The notes under the pieces: model-generated | Database searches by the model: none | Told to the model about the DNA's origin: nothing | The model's input: only the letters and a program-made list of their open reading frames with translations | Assembly (NCBI GenBank): GCA_945900935.1 | Contig: CAMDKT010000014.1 | Coordinates: forward strand, 1-24,160 | DNA from: Candidatus Sulfopaludibacter sp. SbA3 | GTDB lineage: Bacteria > Acidobacteriota > Terriglobia > Bryobacterales > Bryobacteraceae | Reading direction: 5' to 3' | DNA length: 24,160 nt | Shown here: piece by piece, positions 1 through 8,293 of the stretch | How the letters are laid out: each line of letters opens with the position of its first letter | How positions within the stretch are numbered: position 1 is the stretch's first letter | Made by a program: the position numbers and the translations under genes

Positions 1-74
1 TTTACGCCCCGGATCGCTTCGATCGCTACCCGGGCTTTGAAATTAGGACTGTACTTTTTTCTCGTCGTCGTCAT
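1..74 (-). CDS. IS3-type transposase OrfA, N-terminal fragment (cut by window edge)
   Basis: Only 24 codons are visible. They read MTTTRKKYSPNFKARVAIEA and then IRGVK, which matches the start of the HTH_Tnp_1 (IS3/IS911 OrfA) helix-turn-helix family, where K-Y-S-P-x-F-K-A-x-V-A-x-E-A is the hallmark. OrfA binds the IS ends and, with OrfB through a programmed frameshift, forms the transposase. The ATG at 74-72 is preceded by AAGGAGAGG (complement of 78-86) at about 3-4 bases, a strong Shine-Dalgarno that fixes the start. The gene continues beyond position 1, so whether it is intact or part of a full element cannot be judged. Confidence 0.7.
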   Translation of the reverse strand, partial: MTTTRKKYSPNFKARVAIEAIRGV

Positions 75-142
75 CGACCTCTCCTTGGTTTTTGACTCCG
101 TCGAAATCTTAGCTTATTGCCTGGTCTGAATTCCTGGGACCA
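1..142 (-). mobile_element. End of an IS3-family-like insertion sequence (partial, runs off the left edge)
   Basis: The first codons of an OrfA-type transposase lie at 1-74 on the minus strand, preceded by a strong ribosome site and about 60 bp of non-coding DNA, the layout of an IS3-family left end. Reading the minus strand, the likely element tip is the TGGTCCC... sequence starting near position 142; its first 21 bases also carry a short internal TGGTC/GACCA inverted repeat. The tip is placed by the usual TG start of IS3-family ends and is inferred, because the other end and any target duplication lie outside the window. The element points away from the DUF1552 gene, whose stop codon is about 37 bp from the proposed tip. 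Confidence 0.55.
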
Positions 143-178
143 CTATAAAACAAGCAAAAACAACCAGTAATAAGCGCA

Positions 179-1525
179 TTAAATGTTGCTGAGATGTTCC
201 ACGCGGCCCGTGCTATCGCCGATCTTCTCCGGCTCCACGCCCGCGGCGTCCATCATCGATAGGAACAGGTTCGTCATCGGCGTCCCCTTCTTGTACTTGA
301 CATGCCGGCCGCCATGGAACCGTCCGCCGCCGCCGCCCGCCAGGATCGCCGGCAAATCCACATGCTCATGCCGGTTCCCATCGCTCAAGCTGCTGCCGTA
401 CATGATCATCGAGTTGTCCAGCAGCGTCCCCTCGCCATCCTTCGTCGCCTGCAGCTTACCCAGGAACGCGGCCAATTGCGCGACATGGTGCTGATCGATT
501 TTCTGCAAGCGCGAAATCTTCGACTCATCGTTGAAGTGGTGCGAAAGCCCGTGATGCGCGTCCGGAACGCCAATGTTCCGATACGTCCGGTTCCCGCCTT
601 CGCGCCCGATCATCAGCGTAATCACGCGCGTCAAATCGGCTTGGAACGCAATGGCCATCAAATCGAACATCAGGTTGATGTGCTCTTCAAACGTCGGCGG
701 AATACCTGCCGGCCGGTCGATCGACGGCAGCATCACCGCGTTCGGATCCTGTTTCTCTAACTTCTGAATACGAATTTCAATCTCACGCACCGCGTCCAGA
801 TACTCGCTCAGTTTGCGCTTATCACCGGCACCAAGGCCCATACCCAGCCGCGCCGCGTCCGCGCGGACGAAGTCCAAAATGCTCCGGTCCTGTTTAGCCA
901 ACTGCGTCCGCGCCGCCGGATCGGTCGTTTCGCCATCGCCAAACAGCCTTTCAAACACGGCCCGCGGATTGATCTCGGAAGGCAGCGGCGTGGTCGGCGA
1001 TGACCAGCAAATCGTGTTGCTGTAGGCGCAGCTATAACCGGAATCGCAACCGCCCACCAGCTTGTTATCCTCCAGCCCAAGTTCCATCGACGGCAGCGTC
1101 GTGAACTTTCCGATCTCCTTCGCCGCAACCTGATCCGCCGAAATGCCCGCGTGAATGTCAGCCCCTAAAGTCTTTTTCGGATGCACGCCCGTCAGCCAGC
1201 TTGCCCCGGCGCGCGCATGATCCCCGGCCCCATCGCCCAACGAATTGCCGTTGTGCTGATCCAGTCCCGACAGCACCAGCATCTTCTCGCGATAGGCGGC
1301 CAGCGGCTCCAGCGTCTTGCTCAGCTTGTAGCCCGCTCCCTCTTCGGAAGGCGTCCAATCCTTCATGATGATGCCATTCGGCACGTACAAAAACGCCATG
1401 CGAACCGGCGCTTTTTTCGCCGCCGCCAGTGCCGGCGACATCGAGTCGAGGAACGGCAGCGCCACCGCTGTGCCAAATCCGCGCAACAACGCGCGCCTTG
1501 ACAGAGACTTTCTCGTGATAATCAT
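179..1525 (-). CDS. DUF1552 domain protein, Tat-exported
   Basis: A 448-residue protein of the DUF1552 family, common in Planctomycetes, Acidobacteria and Verrucomicrobia, with no established biochemical role. The N-terminus has a twin-arginine motif (SRRALLRG, residues 9-16), a hydrophobic stretch (about 17-27) and an Ala-rich cleavage region ending near residue 36, so it is probably exported folded by Tat. The rest looks like the family's sulfatase-like (DUF1501-related) fold, with His-rich stretches such as DAHHGLSHH and the terminal GDSTGRVEHL motif that closes most members, so the 3' end appears intact despite the neighbouring IS. Its ATG overlaps the upstream DUF1592 stop as ATGA (1522-1525), which implies translational coupling. 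DUF1552 and DUF1592 genes are habitual neighbours, which suggests one exported complex. Family assignment is firm; function is unknown. Confidence 0.9.
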   Translation of the reverse strand: MIITRKSLSRRALLRGFGTAVALPFLDSMSPALAAAKKAPVRMAFLYVPNGIIMKDWTPSEEGAGYKLSKTLEPLAAYREKMLVLSGLDQHNGNSLGDGAGDHARAGASWLTGVHPKKTLGADIHAGISADQVAAKEIGKFTTLPSMELGLEDNKLVGGCDSGYSCAYSNTICWSSPTTPLPSEINPRAVFERLFGDGETTDPAARTQLAKQDRSILDFVRADAARLGMGLGAGDKRKLSEYLDAVREIEIRIQKLEKQDPNAVMLPSIDRPAGIPPTFEEHINLMFDLMAIAFQADLTRVITLMIGREGGNRTYRNIGVPDAHHGLSHHFNDESKISRLQKIDQHHVAQLAAFLGKLQATKDGEGTLLDNSMIMYGSSLSDGNRHEHVDLPAILAGGGGGRFHGGRHVKYKKGTPMTNLFLSMMDAAGVEPEKIGDSTGRVEHLSNI

Positions 1526-3798
1526 CGCTCGGGGGATCTCCTCATCTGGAATGGTACGCTATTCACAATCGCCAAAACCAGTTCCGAAAACCGGTGCTCT
1601 TTCGCCGCCGCCTCGCGCCGTACCTGGCGCACAACCGGCAAGTCATAATGCTCTAAACCGCGGCCCAGCGCATACGTGAGCAATTTCTCCGAAATGCACT
1701 CGACAAAATAATCCTGCTTCTCCATCAATACTTTTTTAAGCCCCGACGGCCCCACAAAATGGATGCCGCCCGGCAGCGATCCGGATGCATCCACTTTCAC
1801 GCCGTCTTCAGAATCGCGAAACTTGCCCACCGCGTCGAAGTTTTCCAGCGCAAACCCCAGCGGATCCAGCCGCGAATGGCACGACGCGCAGCCCGCGTTC
1901 GCCCGGTGCTTTTCCAATGCCGCCCGCAGATCCTTCGCTGAGTTCGCCGCCTTCTCCGTCAGGTCGGGAACATCCGGCGGCGGCGGAGGCGGAGGCGTGG
2001 CCAAAATGTTTTCAAGAATCCACTTGCCTCGCAGGACAGGCGATGTGCGCGTGGGATAGGACGACACTGTCAGCACGCTCCCATGCGTCAACACGCCCCC
2101 GCGCTCTTCACCAGTGAACGTCACTTTCCGGAAGTACGTCCCCTTCACGCCGGGCACTCCATAATGCCGCGCCAGCCGCTCATTCAGGAACGAATAATCG
2201 GCGTTGATGAAGTCCACCACGCTGCGATCTTCCCGCACGATGTATTCAAAAAACAGCTCCGTCTCCCGTTGCATCGCCGTCCGCAGCGAATCGTCAAACT
2301 GCGGAAACTTTTCGGGGTCCGGACGCCAACTCGGGATGTTACGCAGTTGCAGCCATTGCCCCGCAAAATTCTCAACCAACGACCGCGCCTTTACATCGGC
2401 CAACATCCGCCGAACCTGCGCCGGCAGCGCCGCCCGCAGTTTTTTCTGTCCTGCCAGCCGCAGCAGTTCTTCATCCGGAATACTGCTCCAGATAAAAAAC
2501 GACAGCCGCGAAGCCAGTTCTAAATCGCTAACTGCGTGAACACCGGCAGCCGTGTCCCGCTCCACGCGAAACAGAAAACTCGGGGACACAAGAATCGCCC
2601 GCACGGCAGTTTCTATTCCCGTGTCGAAGGATCCGCCGTCCTTCCGCCCAATTGCGAAAAGGTTCAGCAACGGCGTAACATCGGCGGCCGTCACTGTACG
2701 CCGGTACGCCCGGCTCGCCAGCGATGAAATGATCCGCCGCGCGCACGGCGTCTCCGGCTGACCCGCCGCCGGACGGCAAACAAAAATCGTCTTCCGGCTT
2801 TCCGTGTCGCCCGGCCCAGCCGCGTTGAACGGCCCGCCAATCTGCAAATATTCAACAGAAACGTTCGTTGACGGCGGGGCTCCGGCACCAACGCGGCTGC
2901 GCGCCGCCACGCCCGTCTCCTGCTTCAAAGTCTCCGTCAAGAACGAAGCGCCAATCGCATGCAGCCCGGCCTTAATCGGCAGCCGCATCTCATAAGTCCG
3001 CGTAATTTGAGCCTCTTCATTCGCGTCGATTATCACATCGTGCAACTGCGCCCGCTGCCCGTCAATCCGCACATCCAGTTTCGGCGGCGGCGCTTTCGCC
3101 CCTGGCGTCCCGCGGACGCGTACGAGTAATGAATACTCCGCATCCACCGGAAAGTGATATTGCAACAACAGCCCGCCGCGCAGGTTCAGCGGCAACTCAT
3201 CGCTTGCGTCCAGTGCCGGGCCTTTGCCAGGATTGAACCGCTCAATCGCCGCGCTCGCCTTCACCGTGCCCACGGCCAAACGGCTCACGCGCCGCGCCGT
3301 CGCCATGTATTTCTCCATCAACAACGGCGACACCGTCAGCACGCTGCCAATGTTGTCGAACCCATAACCGGAATCGTCCGCCGGCAGGCTCGCCGCGTGA
3401 TCCATGCGCAGCCCCAGCAAGTCGCGAATCGCATTCGAGTACTCCGCCCGATTCAACCTGTGTATCAACGGCGAACCCGGATTGCGCTTCGCAACCGCGT
3501 GTCCGTCCAACTCTTTTTCCAGCCACGAAATAAAACTGGCCGTATCCGCCGCAATCGGCCGCGGCATCCCCAACGGCGGCATCTCGCCCGTGCGCACCTT
3601 GCGAAGGATCTTCTCCCACGTCATGCCCGCCGCGCCAACATCCGTCGTCTGCAGGCCCTCCACCGAAACGCCGCCCGAGCGGTTCGTCTCGCTATGGCAG
3701 CCCTGACAATACTTGGCCATCATCGCCTGCTGCCCGTAAAGAACCGCGCCCGCCGCCGCCAGCCAAAGTAATATTTGAACCACGTTGTTTCCTGCCAT
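1522..3798 (-). CDS. DUF1592 (PSD-type) secreted cytochrome-c-domain protein
   Basis: A 758-residue exported multidomain protein of the planctomycete-type cytochrome group. In order: a hydrophobic signal segment (about 6-22); a cytochrome c haem motif CQGCH (31-35); DUF1587 (about 110-175, with HRLNRAEYSNAIRDLLG); a beta-sandwich, probably carbohydrate-binding-like (about 205-320); DUF1595 (about 350-412); DUF1592 (about 420-550); DUF1588 (about 560-660) with a second CASCH motif (637-641); and DUF1585 (about 672-750). A Pro7 linker (602-608) precedes DUF1588, as usual in the family. The role is probably redox-linked but unproven; no substrate can be named. It is first in an operon with the DUF1552 gene. 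The ATG at 3798 has no clear ribosome site; a GTG at 3783 has AGGA six bases upstream and is a serious alternative that removes five residues. Confidence 0.9.
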   Translation of the reverse strand: MAGNNVVQILLWLAAAGAVLYGQQAMMAKYCQGCHSETNRSGGVSVEGLQTTDVGAAGMTWEKILRKVRTGEMPPLGMPRPIAADTASFISWLEKELDGHAVAKRNPGSPLIHRLNRAEYSNAIRDLLGLRMDHAASLPADDSGYGFDNIGSVLTVSPLLMEKYMATARRVSRLAVGTVKASAAIERFNPGKGPALDASDELPLNLRGGLLLQYHFPVDAEYSLLVRVRGTPGAKAPPPKLDVRIDGQRAQLHDVIIDANEEAQITRTYEMRLPIKAGLHAIGASFLTETLKQETGVAARSRVGAGAPPSTNVSVEYLQIGGPFNAAGPGDTESRKTIFVCRPAAGQPETPCARRIISSLASRAYRRTVTAADVTPLLNLFAIGRKDGGSFDTGIETAVRAILVSPSFLFRVERDTAAGVHAVSDLELASRLSFFIWSSIPDEELLRLAGQKKLRAALPAQVRRMLADVKARSLVENFAGQWLQLRNIPSWRPDPEKFPQFDDSLRTAMQRETELFFEYIVREDRSVVDFINADYSFLNERLARHYGVPGVKGTYFRKVTFTGEERGGVLTHGSVLTVSSYPTRTSPVLRGKWILENILATPPPPPPPDVPDLTEKAANSAKDLRAALEKHRANAGCASCHSRLDPLGFALENFDAVGKFRDSEDGVKVDASGSLPGGIHFVGPSGLKKVLMEKQDYFVECISEKLLTYALGRGLEHYDLPVVRQVRREAAAKEHRFSELVLAIVNSVPFQMRRSPER
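3790..3793 (-). promoter_or_regulatory. Possible ribosome binding site for a GTG start of the DUF1592 gene
   Basis: On the minus strand AGGA is followed by a six-base spacer (AACAAC) and GTG (3783-3781), which is the optimal Shine-Dalgarno spacing. The upstream ATG (3798-3796) has only AT-rich sequence before it. If the GTG is used, the protein begins MVQILLWLAAAG and the divergent gap to the ankyrin gene grows from 16 to 31 bp. Confidence 0.4.
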
Positions 3799-3814
3799 TA
3801 TATCATTCAAGGGT

Positions 3815-5107
3815 ATGCGCTGGCTCTATTTTGCCCTCCTCCTCACCACCGTCACAGCCGCTGAAATGCGGCTCCTCGACGCCGTCCAAAAGCGCGATCA
3901 ACGAACTGTCCTGGCCCTGTTGAACAGCGGCGTCGACGTCAACGCAGCGCGCCCCGATGGCACTACGCCGCTGCTCTGGGCCGCCGGCCGCGACGACGCC
4001 GAAAGTCTCACCGCGCTCCTCCGCGCCGGAGCCGACGTCAACAAAGCCGACGAGAACGGCGAAACGCCTTTATCCCTCGCCTGCACCAACGGCAACCTCG
4101 CCACGTCCAAAATACTCCTTGCAGCCAAGGCCAATCCGAACGCCAGAAAATGGAACGGCGAGACGCCCCTGATGGCCGCTGTCGAAGCCGGCAACGCCGA
4201 TCTTGTTCAACTCCTCCTCACCGCCGGCGCCAAAGCCGATGTCGCCGAATCCCGCATGAAACAGACCGCCCTGATGTGGGCCATCGCCGATGGCCGCGAG
4301 CCCATTGTCAAGGCCCTCCTCGCCGCCGGCGCCGATGCTAACGCTGCTTCGGCCACCGGCTTCACCGCCGTCCTCTTCGCCGCCCAGCGCGGCGACCTCG
4401 CCGCCATGCAGTCGCTCATCGCCGCCAAGGCCGATCCGAACTACAAAGCCCCCGATGGCAGCACCGCATTCCAAATCGCCCTCAGCCGCGGCTATGAACC
4501 CGTGGCAAAATTGCTCCTCGCCAACGGTGCCGACATCAACGGCCGCGACCGCAACGGCGGCACCCCGCTGCACGAAGCCGTGCGCCAGGGAAAGGTCGAA
4601 CTCGTTCGCGAACTGATCGCCAAAGGCGCCGACATTCACGCGCGATCCATCCAGCCTCCCGGCATGACCGCCAGCCCCTTCCGCTCCTCCGCCGGCATGA
4701 CCGCCTTCCTCACCGCCGCCGAAAGCGGCAACATCGCCATGATGAAAGAACTGATCGCCCTCGGCGCTGACCCGAAAGCCAAGACTCCCGACGGCGCGGG
4801 CGGCCTGCTGCTTGCCACCGGCAGCCGCAAGTTGGACGCTGTTAAATTCATGGTCGAACTCGGCTCCGACATCAACGAAAAACGTACCGCCGGCTTCGGC
4901 ATCAACCCCATTCACACAGCCACCCGTTTCGGCGCGCTCGACATCATTCAATACCTCGTCGATAAGGGTGCCGACCTCACAGTCCGCGACCGCTTCGGCC
5001 GCACCCCTGTCGAGGAGGCCGAGTTCGAAGCCCCCAAACCAACCATCGAACTGCTGCGAAAATTGACCGCCGCCGACAACGAAAAGCGCAAGGCTATTTC
5101 GAAGTGA
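3815..5107 (+). CDS. Secreted ankyrin-repeat protein
   Basis: A 430-residue protein with an N-terminal signal peptide (MRWLYFALLLTTVTA, cleavage near residues 15-16) followed by about 11 ankyrin repeats from residue 16 almost to the end. Consensus pieces such as G-x-T-P-L-x-x-A, LLxAGADxN and GADxNxxDxxGxTPLH recur every 32-33 residues. Ankyrin arrays bind other proteins; with a signal peptide it should act in the periplasm or outside. Between repeats 8 and 9 (about 279-293) a Pro/Met/Ser-rich loop with a doubled GMTA breaks the spacing. The ATG at 3815 is chosen because it starts the signal peptide; an upstream in-frame ATG (3785) would add ten poorly fitting residues inside the divergent gene. 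It diverges from the DUF1592 gene with about 16 bp between starts, suggesting shared control. Partner unknown. Confidence 0.88.
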   Translation: MRWLYFALLLTTVTAAEMRLLDAVQKRDQRTVLALLNSGVDVNAARPDGTTPLLWAAGRDDAESLTALLRAGADVNKADENGETPLSLACTNGNLATSKILLAAKANPNARKWNGETPLMAAVEAGNADLVQLLLTAGAKADVAESRMKQTALMWAIADGREPIVKALLAAGADANAASATGFTAVLFAAQRGDLAAMQSLIAAKADPNYKAPDGSTAFQIALSRGYEPVAKLLLANGADINGRDRNGGTPLHEAVRQGKVELVRELIAKGADIHARSIQPPGMTASPFRSSAGMTAFLTAAESGNIAMMKELIALGADPKAKTPDGAGGLLLATGSRKLDAVKFMVELGSDINEKRTAGFGINPIHTATRFGALDIIQYLVDKGADLTVRDRFGRTPVEEAEFEAPKPTIELLRKLTAADNEKRKAISK

Positions 5108-5251
5108 AGAACCAGCTCTCCGCCAACAGCGCCGCAACCGTCAGTTTTTCGCAGTGAGATCCATCCGGCGGCTGGCGGCGACAGCGCAAACGAGAATCAC
5201 TTGTTTGCACGAGTGCGACAGGGCCATTCAATCGCATAGGATGGTAAACCT

Positions 5252-6319
5252 ATGAACCGAGCGCTTCTATTCCTCGCCGCCTCTGCCGCCCTCTTCGCCC
5301 AGGCCGTTGTTTCTCCGGAAGTCAACGCCGGTGGCCGCGTCACTTTCCGCATTGCCGCTCCGAAGGCAACCGAAGTCCTCTTCTACGGCGACTTCATGCC
5401 CGTCGGCACCACCAAACCCATGCAGAAAGACTCGAAAGGCGTCTGGTCCGTCACCACCGACACCCTGCCGCCCAGCGTCTACATCTATCATTTCGTCGTC
5501 GACGGCATTACCATGGCCGACCCCGTCAACCCCCGCATCAAACTCCGCGCCCGCACCAGCGCCAGCCTTCTCGAAGTCCCCGGCGACGGCAACGCCGAAT
5601 GGCAGCCGCGCGACGTTCCGCACGGCACCGTCGAAATCAATTATCAAAAATCGAAAGTCCTCAACGGCGAGACGCGCTGGATCTGGATCTATACCCCCCC
5701 AGGGTACGCGGCGTCCGGCAACAAGAAGTTTCCTGTGCTCTATCTATTCCACGGTTCCAACGACACCGCCGGCGGCTGGGTCCTCGCCGGCCACGCCAAT
5801 TTCATCCTCGATAACCTCATCGCCGAAAAGAAGGCCGAGCCCATGATCGTCGTCATGCCCTTCGGCCACGCCGTCCCTTTCGGTTCTCCGAAAGAAGTGC
5901 AAGCGAAGAACGTCGAAACGTATGAGCAGTACCTGCTGCAGGACGTCATGCCGATGGTAAAAGCCAAATACCGTATTAACGGCACCCGCGACAAAACGGC
6001 AATCGCCGGATTGTCGATGGGCGGCGGCCAGTCGCTCGGCATCGGCCTGAAACATCTCGATCTGTTCAGTGCCATCGGCGTCTTCAGCTCCAGCTTCCCG
6101 CAAGGAATCGAAAAGTACGCCGCCGATCTGAAGAAGGCGAACCCGCTCGTCTGGATCGGCTGCGGTAAAGAAGACGCGGTCTATCCGCGTTCCGCCGATC
6201 TGGCCGAAAAACTGAAAATCGCTGGCGTCCGCCACACTTGGCGCGCCACTTCCGGCGCCCATACCTACACCGTTTGGCGTCAATATCTGGCCGAATTCGC
6301 CCCCCTGCTCTTCCACTAA
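5252..6319 (+). CDS. Secreted esterase with N-terminal E-set (CBM48-like) domain, CE1/esterase-D type
   Basis: A 355-residue exported alpha/beta hydrolase. Residues 1-17 are a signal peptide ending in LFAQ. Residues about 22-110 form an immunoglobulin-like E-set domain of the CBM48/isoamylase-N type (RVTFRIAAPKATEVLFYGDF...GVWSVT...YIYHFVVDG). Residues about 125-355 are an esterase-D/feruloyl-esterase-like (CE1) domain with the LYLFHG oxyanion region (164-168) and the nucleophile elbow GLSMGG (Ser255); Asp308 and His337 are the likely triad partners. Relatives cleave acyl or feruloyl esters from plant polysaccharides or act on small esters; the substrate here is not visible. The next gene begins 4 bp after the stop, so the two are probably co-transcribed. 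AGGA lies about ten bases before the ATG. Confidence 0.9.
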   Translation: MNRALLFLAASAALFAQAVVSPEVNAGGRVTFRIAAPKATEVLFYGDFMPVGTTKPMQKDSKGVWSVTTDTLPPSVYIYHFVVDGITMADPVNPRIKLRARTSASLLEVPGDGNAEWQPRDVPHGTVEINYQKSKVLNGETRWIWIYTPPGYAASGNKKFPVLYLFHGSNDTAGGWVLAGHANFILDNLIAEKKAEPMIVVMPFGHAVPFGSPKEVQAKNVETYEQYLLQDVMPMVKAKYRINGTRDKTAIAGLSMGGGQSLGIGLKHLDLFSAIGVFSSSFPQGIEKYAADLKKANPLVWIGCGKEDAVYPRSADLAEKLKIAGVRHTWRATSGAHTYTVWRQYLAEFAPLLFH

Positions 6320-6323
6320 ACAT

Positions 6324-8240
6324 ATGAAACTTCGATTCCTGCTCCCGCTAATCGCCGCCACGCTCGCCGGCCAACCCTCGATACACGTCAAGACCCCCAT
6401 GGTGCCTCCCGCCTGGGCGCTGCTCGAACGCGACTTGCTCAAGTACAACTCGCTCGCCGTTGACGAGTTCGCCAAAAAGTTCATGGACGAGCGCGGCTAC
6501 CTCGCCCACACGCCCCGCTGGGGCACACTCGACGGCCCCGACGACGCCATTGAAACCTATTGGAACTGGACGCTCCTCCACGCCCTCGGCGGATCGGATA
6601 CTGTCCTGGAACACTTCAAGCGCGGCCAGGAAGGCCATTGGAGGCAGTACAATGAACTCCGCACCAAGTTGACCACCCTGGCCGCCAACGGCTCCTATTC
6701 CAAAGAGTTCATCACTCAATCCGACTGGTTCCACACCGGCGAAGGCATGCGGGCGTTTCTTCTCCAAGGCCTCTCCGAGCCGAACAACGAACTCTACCGC
6801 CAACGCATGAAACGCTTCGCGGCGATGTATATCGGCGAGGACCCCGAAGCACCCAATTACGATAAGGAAAAGAAAATCCTCAGAAGCATGTGGACCGGCA
6901 GCAAAGGCCCGATGCTCCGCAAAGCGACGACCTACGACTGGGTGGGCGATCCCGTTCCCGGCACCTTTCACTTACTTCACAACCCCGCCGGCCGCGGCAA
7001 AATGCTCGACCTCGAAGCTAACTACAAGAAGATGCTTGCCCACTGCGACGAGTACCTCGACAGCATCGGCGACAACTTCCTCAACCTCGCATCCACCATC
7101 CTCGGCCTCAATGCCTACGCCCTCACCGGCGAGGAAAAATACCGGCAATGGGCGCTTGATTACATGGGCGCGTGGAAGCAGCGCGCGGCTGAAACCGGGG
7201 GCATGATTCCCAGCGCCATTGGTCTCGATGGCAAGCTCGGCGGGGAGCACAAAGGGCAATGGTGGAAGGGAACCTACGGGTGGAACTTCACCATCTTCGA
7301 CGGCGAACTCGAACAGATCGCCCACCGCAACTACTACACCGATGGCACGTGGCCCGGCTTCGGCAACGCGCTCCTGCTCAGCGGCGACCAGAGCTACGTC
7401 GACGTTTTGCGCAAGCAGATGGACCTCGTCTACGCCCAGAAGAAAGTGGAGAATGGCCGCACGCTGCTGCCCCAGATGTACGGCGATCCGCGCGGCTACA
7501 AGTTCGACGGCAAGCCCGAGTGGTATCACTTCACCAACCGCTTGCACACCGACCGTCTGGCCGAGATTTACTTCTGGTCCATGAACCGCAAAGATCTGGA
7601 GCGCGTGCCCATCGCCACGTCCTTCGAAGTGAGCACCGGACGCGGCGGCTACAGTGAAGCGGACCGCACCGCGCCGTGGCTCGGCTATCTCGACGGCAAG
7701 ATCCCCGACTTCCCGGAGAAGGCGCTGCAAAGCGACATCAGCCGCGTTCGCCAGCGTGTAGAAATGATTCGCAATGACGGCACCACCGCCGATTCCCGCC
7801 TCGCCGATTACCTCCTCGATCTGAATCCGGCCACCACTAACGCGCTGACAAATCTGACCATGGGCGGCTATTTCTCCAACGGCCGCATCTGGGTGCTGCA
7901 CAGCCGCTTCCGCTACTTCGATCCGATGAAGCGCCGCGCCGGTCTGCCCGAAGATGTTGGCGCCCTGGTGGAAAAACTCGGTGCCGATTCAGCCACGCTG
8001 ACCCTCGTCAACACCAATCAAATCGAGCCTCGCGAAGTGGTTGTGCAAGCCGGCGGTTACGGCGAGCATCGTTTTAACGGCGTGACCATAGCCGGCAAAA
8101 CCACAGCCATCCAGGGCCCGGTGATGACCGTGCGCCTGGAGCCCGGCGCTGGCACGAAGCTCGAATTCCAGATGACCCGCTACGCCAACAAGCCGACCTT
8201 CGCTTTCCCTTGGGACCGCGCGTGGTACCCGGCTAAATAA
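6324..8240 (+). CDS. Secreted protein of unrecognised family, possibly an alpha/alpha-toroid enzyme
   Basis: A 638-residue protein with a short signal peptide (MKLRFLLPLIAATLAGQ). I do not recognise a named family. Residues about 27-520 are rich in amphipathic helices with aromatic-rich connections (TYWNWTLLHALGG near 79-91, WWKGTYGWNFTIFD near 313-326, YHFTNRLHTDRLAEIYFW near 401-418), the look of an (alpha/alpha) toroid such as six-hairpin glycosidases, lyases or linalool-dehydratase-like proteins. Residues about 535-630 look like a terminal beta-sandwich (TLTLVNTNQ...TVRLEPGAGTKLEF). The fold is an inference from pattern only. The ATG is 4 bp after the esterase stop, so the pair is likely one transcript and may act on one glycan or esterified substrate. 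A perfect palindrome begins 3 bp after the stop. Confidence 0.8.
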   Translation: MKLRFLLPLIAATLAGQPSIHVKTPMVPPAWALLERDLLKYNSLAVDEFAKKFMDERGYLAHTPRWGTLDGPDDAIETYWNWTLLHALGGSDTVLEHFKRGQEGHWRQYNELRTKLTTLAANGSYSKEFITQSDWFHTGEGMRAFLLQGLSEPNNELYRQRMKRFAAMYIGEDPEAPNYDKEKKILRSMWTGSKGPMLRKATTYDWVGDPVPGTFHLLHNPAGRGKMLDLEANYKKMLAHCDEYLDSIGDNFLNLASTILGLNAYALTGEEKYRQWALDYMGAWKQRAAETGGMIPSAIGLDGKLGGEHKGQWWKGTYGWNFTIFDGELEQIAHRNYYTDGTWPGFGNALLLSGDQSYVDVLRKQMDLVYAQKKVENGRTLLPQMYGDPRGYKFDGKPEWYHFTNRLHTDRLAEIYFWSMNRKDLERVPIATSFEVSTGRGGYSEADRTAPWLGYLDGKIPDFPEKALQSDISRVRQRVEMIRNDGTTADSRLADYLLDLNPATTNALTNLTMGGYFSNGRIWVLHSRFRYFDPMKRRAGLPEDVGALVEKLGADSATLTLVNTNQIEPREVVVQAGGYGEHRFNGVTIAGKTTAIQGPVMTVRLEPGAGTKLEFQMTRYANKPTFAFPWDRAWYPAK

Positions 8241-8242
8241 GC

Positions 8243-8279
8243 CTGTGGAAAAGTGGTGCCTGGCACCACTTTTCCACAG
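8243..8279. repeat. 37-bp perfect palindrome between convergent genes (copy 1)
   Basis: An 18-bp arm CTGTGGAAAAGTGGTGCC, a single central T (8261) and its exact reverse complement. It starts 3 bp after the 638-residue protein's stop and ends 14 bp before the convergent cupin stop. A near-identical copy lies at 12304-12340, also between convergent genes. As RNA it could fold into a very stable hairpin from either strand, so it may act as a bidirectional transcript end. There is no clean U-tract after it on the plus strand (A-run follows), so it is not a textbook intrinsic terminator; a REP/MITE-like dispersed element is an equally good reading. Confidence 0.9.
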
Positions 8280-8293
8280 AAAAAAGACAAACG

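Noticed and set aside
1975..1997. GGC/GGA repeat tract giving seven prolines in the DUF1592 protein, considered as an unstable microsatellite
   Set aside because: A proline-rich linker at this place is a usual feature of DUF1592 proteins and the codons are mixed.
4070..5137. A 355-codon open frame on the minus strand opposite the ankyrin gene
   Set aside because: It is a Gly/Ala/Val-rich shadow of the GC-rich ankyrin repeats; the plus strand has a signal peptide and clear ankyrin motifs, and the minus reading has no motif.
5108..5251. Possible promoter or small RNA in the 144-bp gap before the esterase gene
   Set aside because: TTGTTT/TTGCAC boxes are present but no -10 at suitable spacing and no stable hairpin with a U-tract was found by eye.
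8243..8279. Calling the palindrome a standard Rho-independent terminator
   Set aside because: The stem is much longer than usual and is followed by an A-run on the plus strand and by GGCTTATTT on the minus strand, not by a U-tract.
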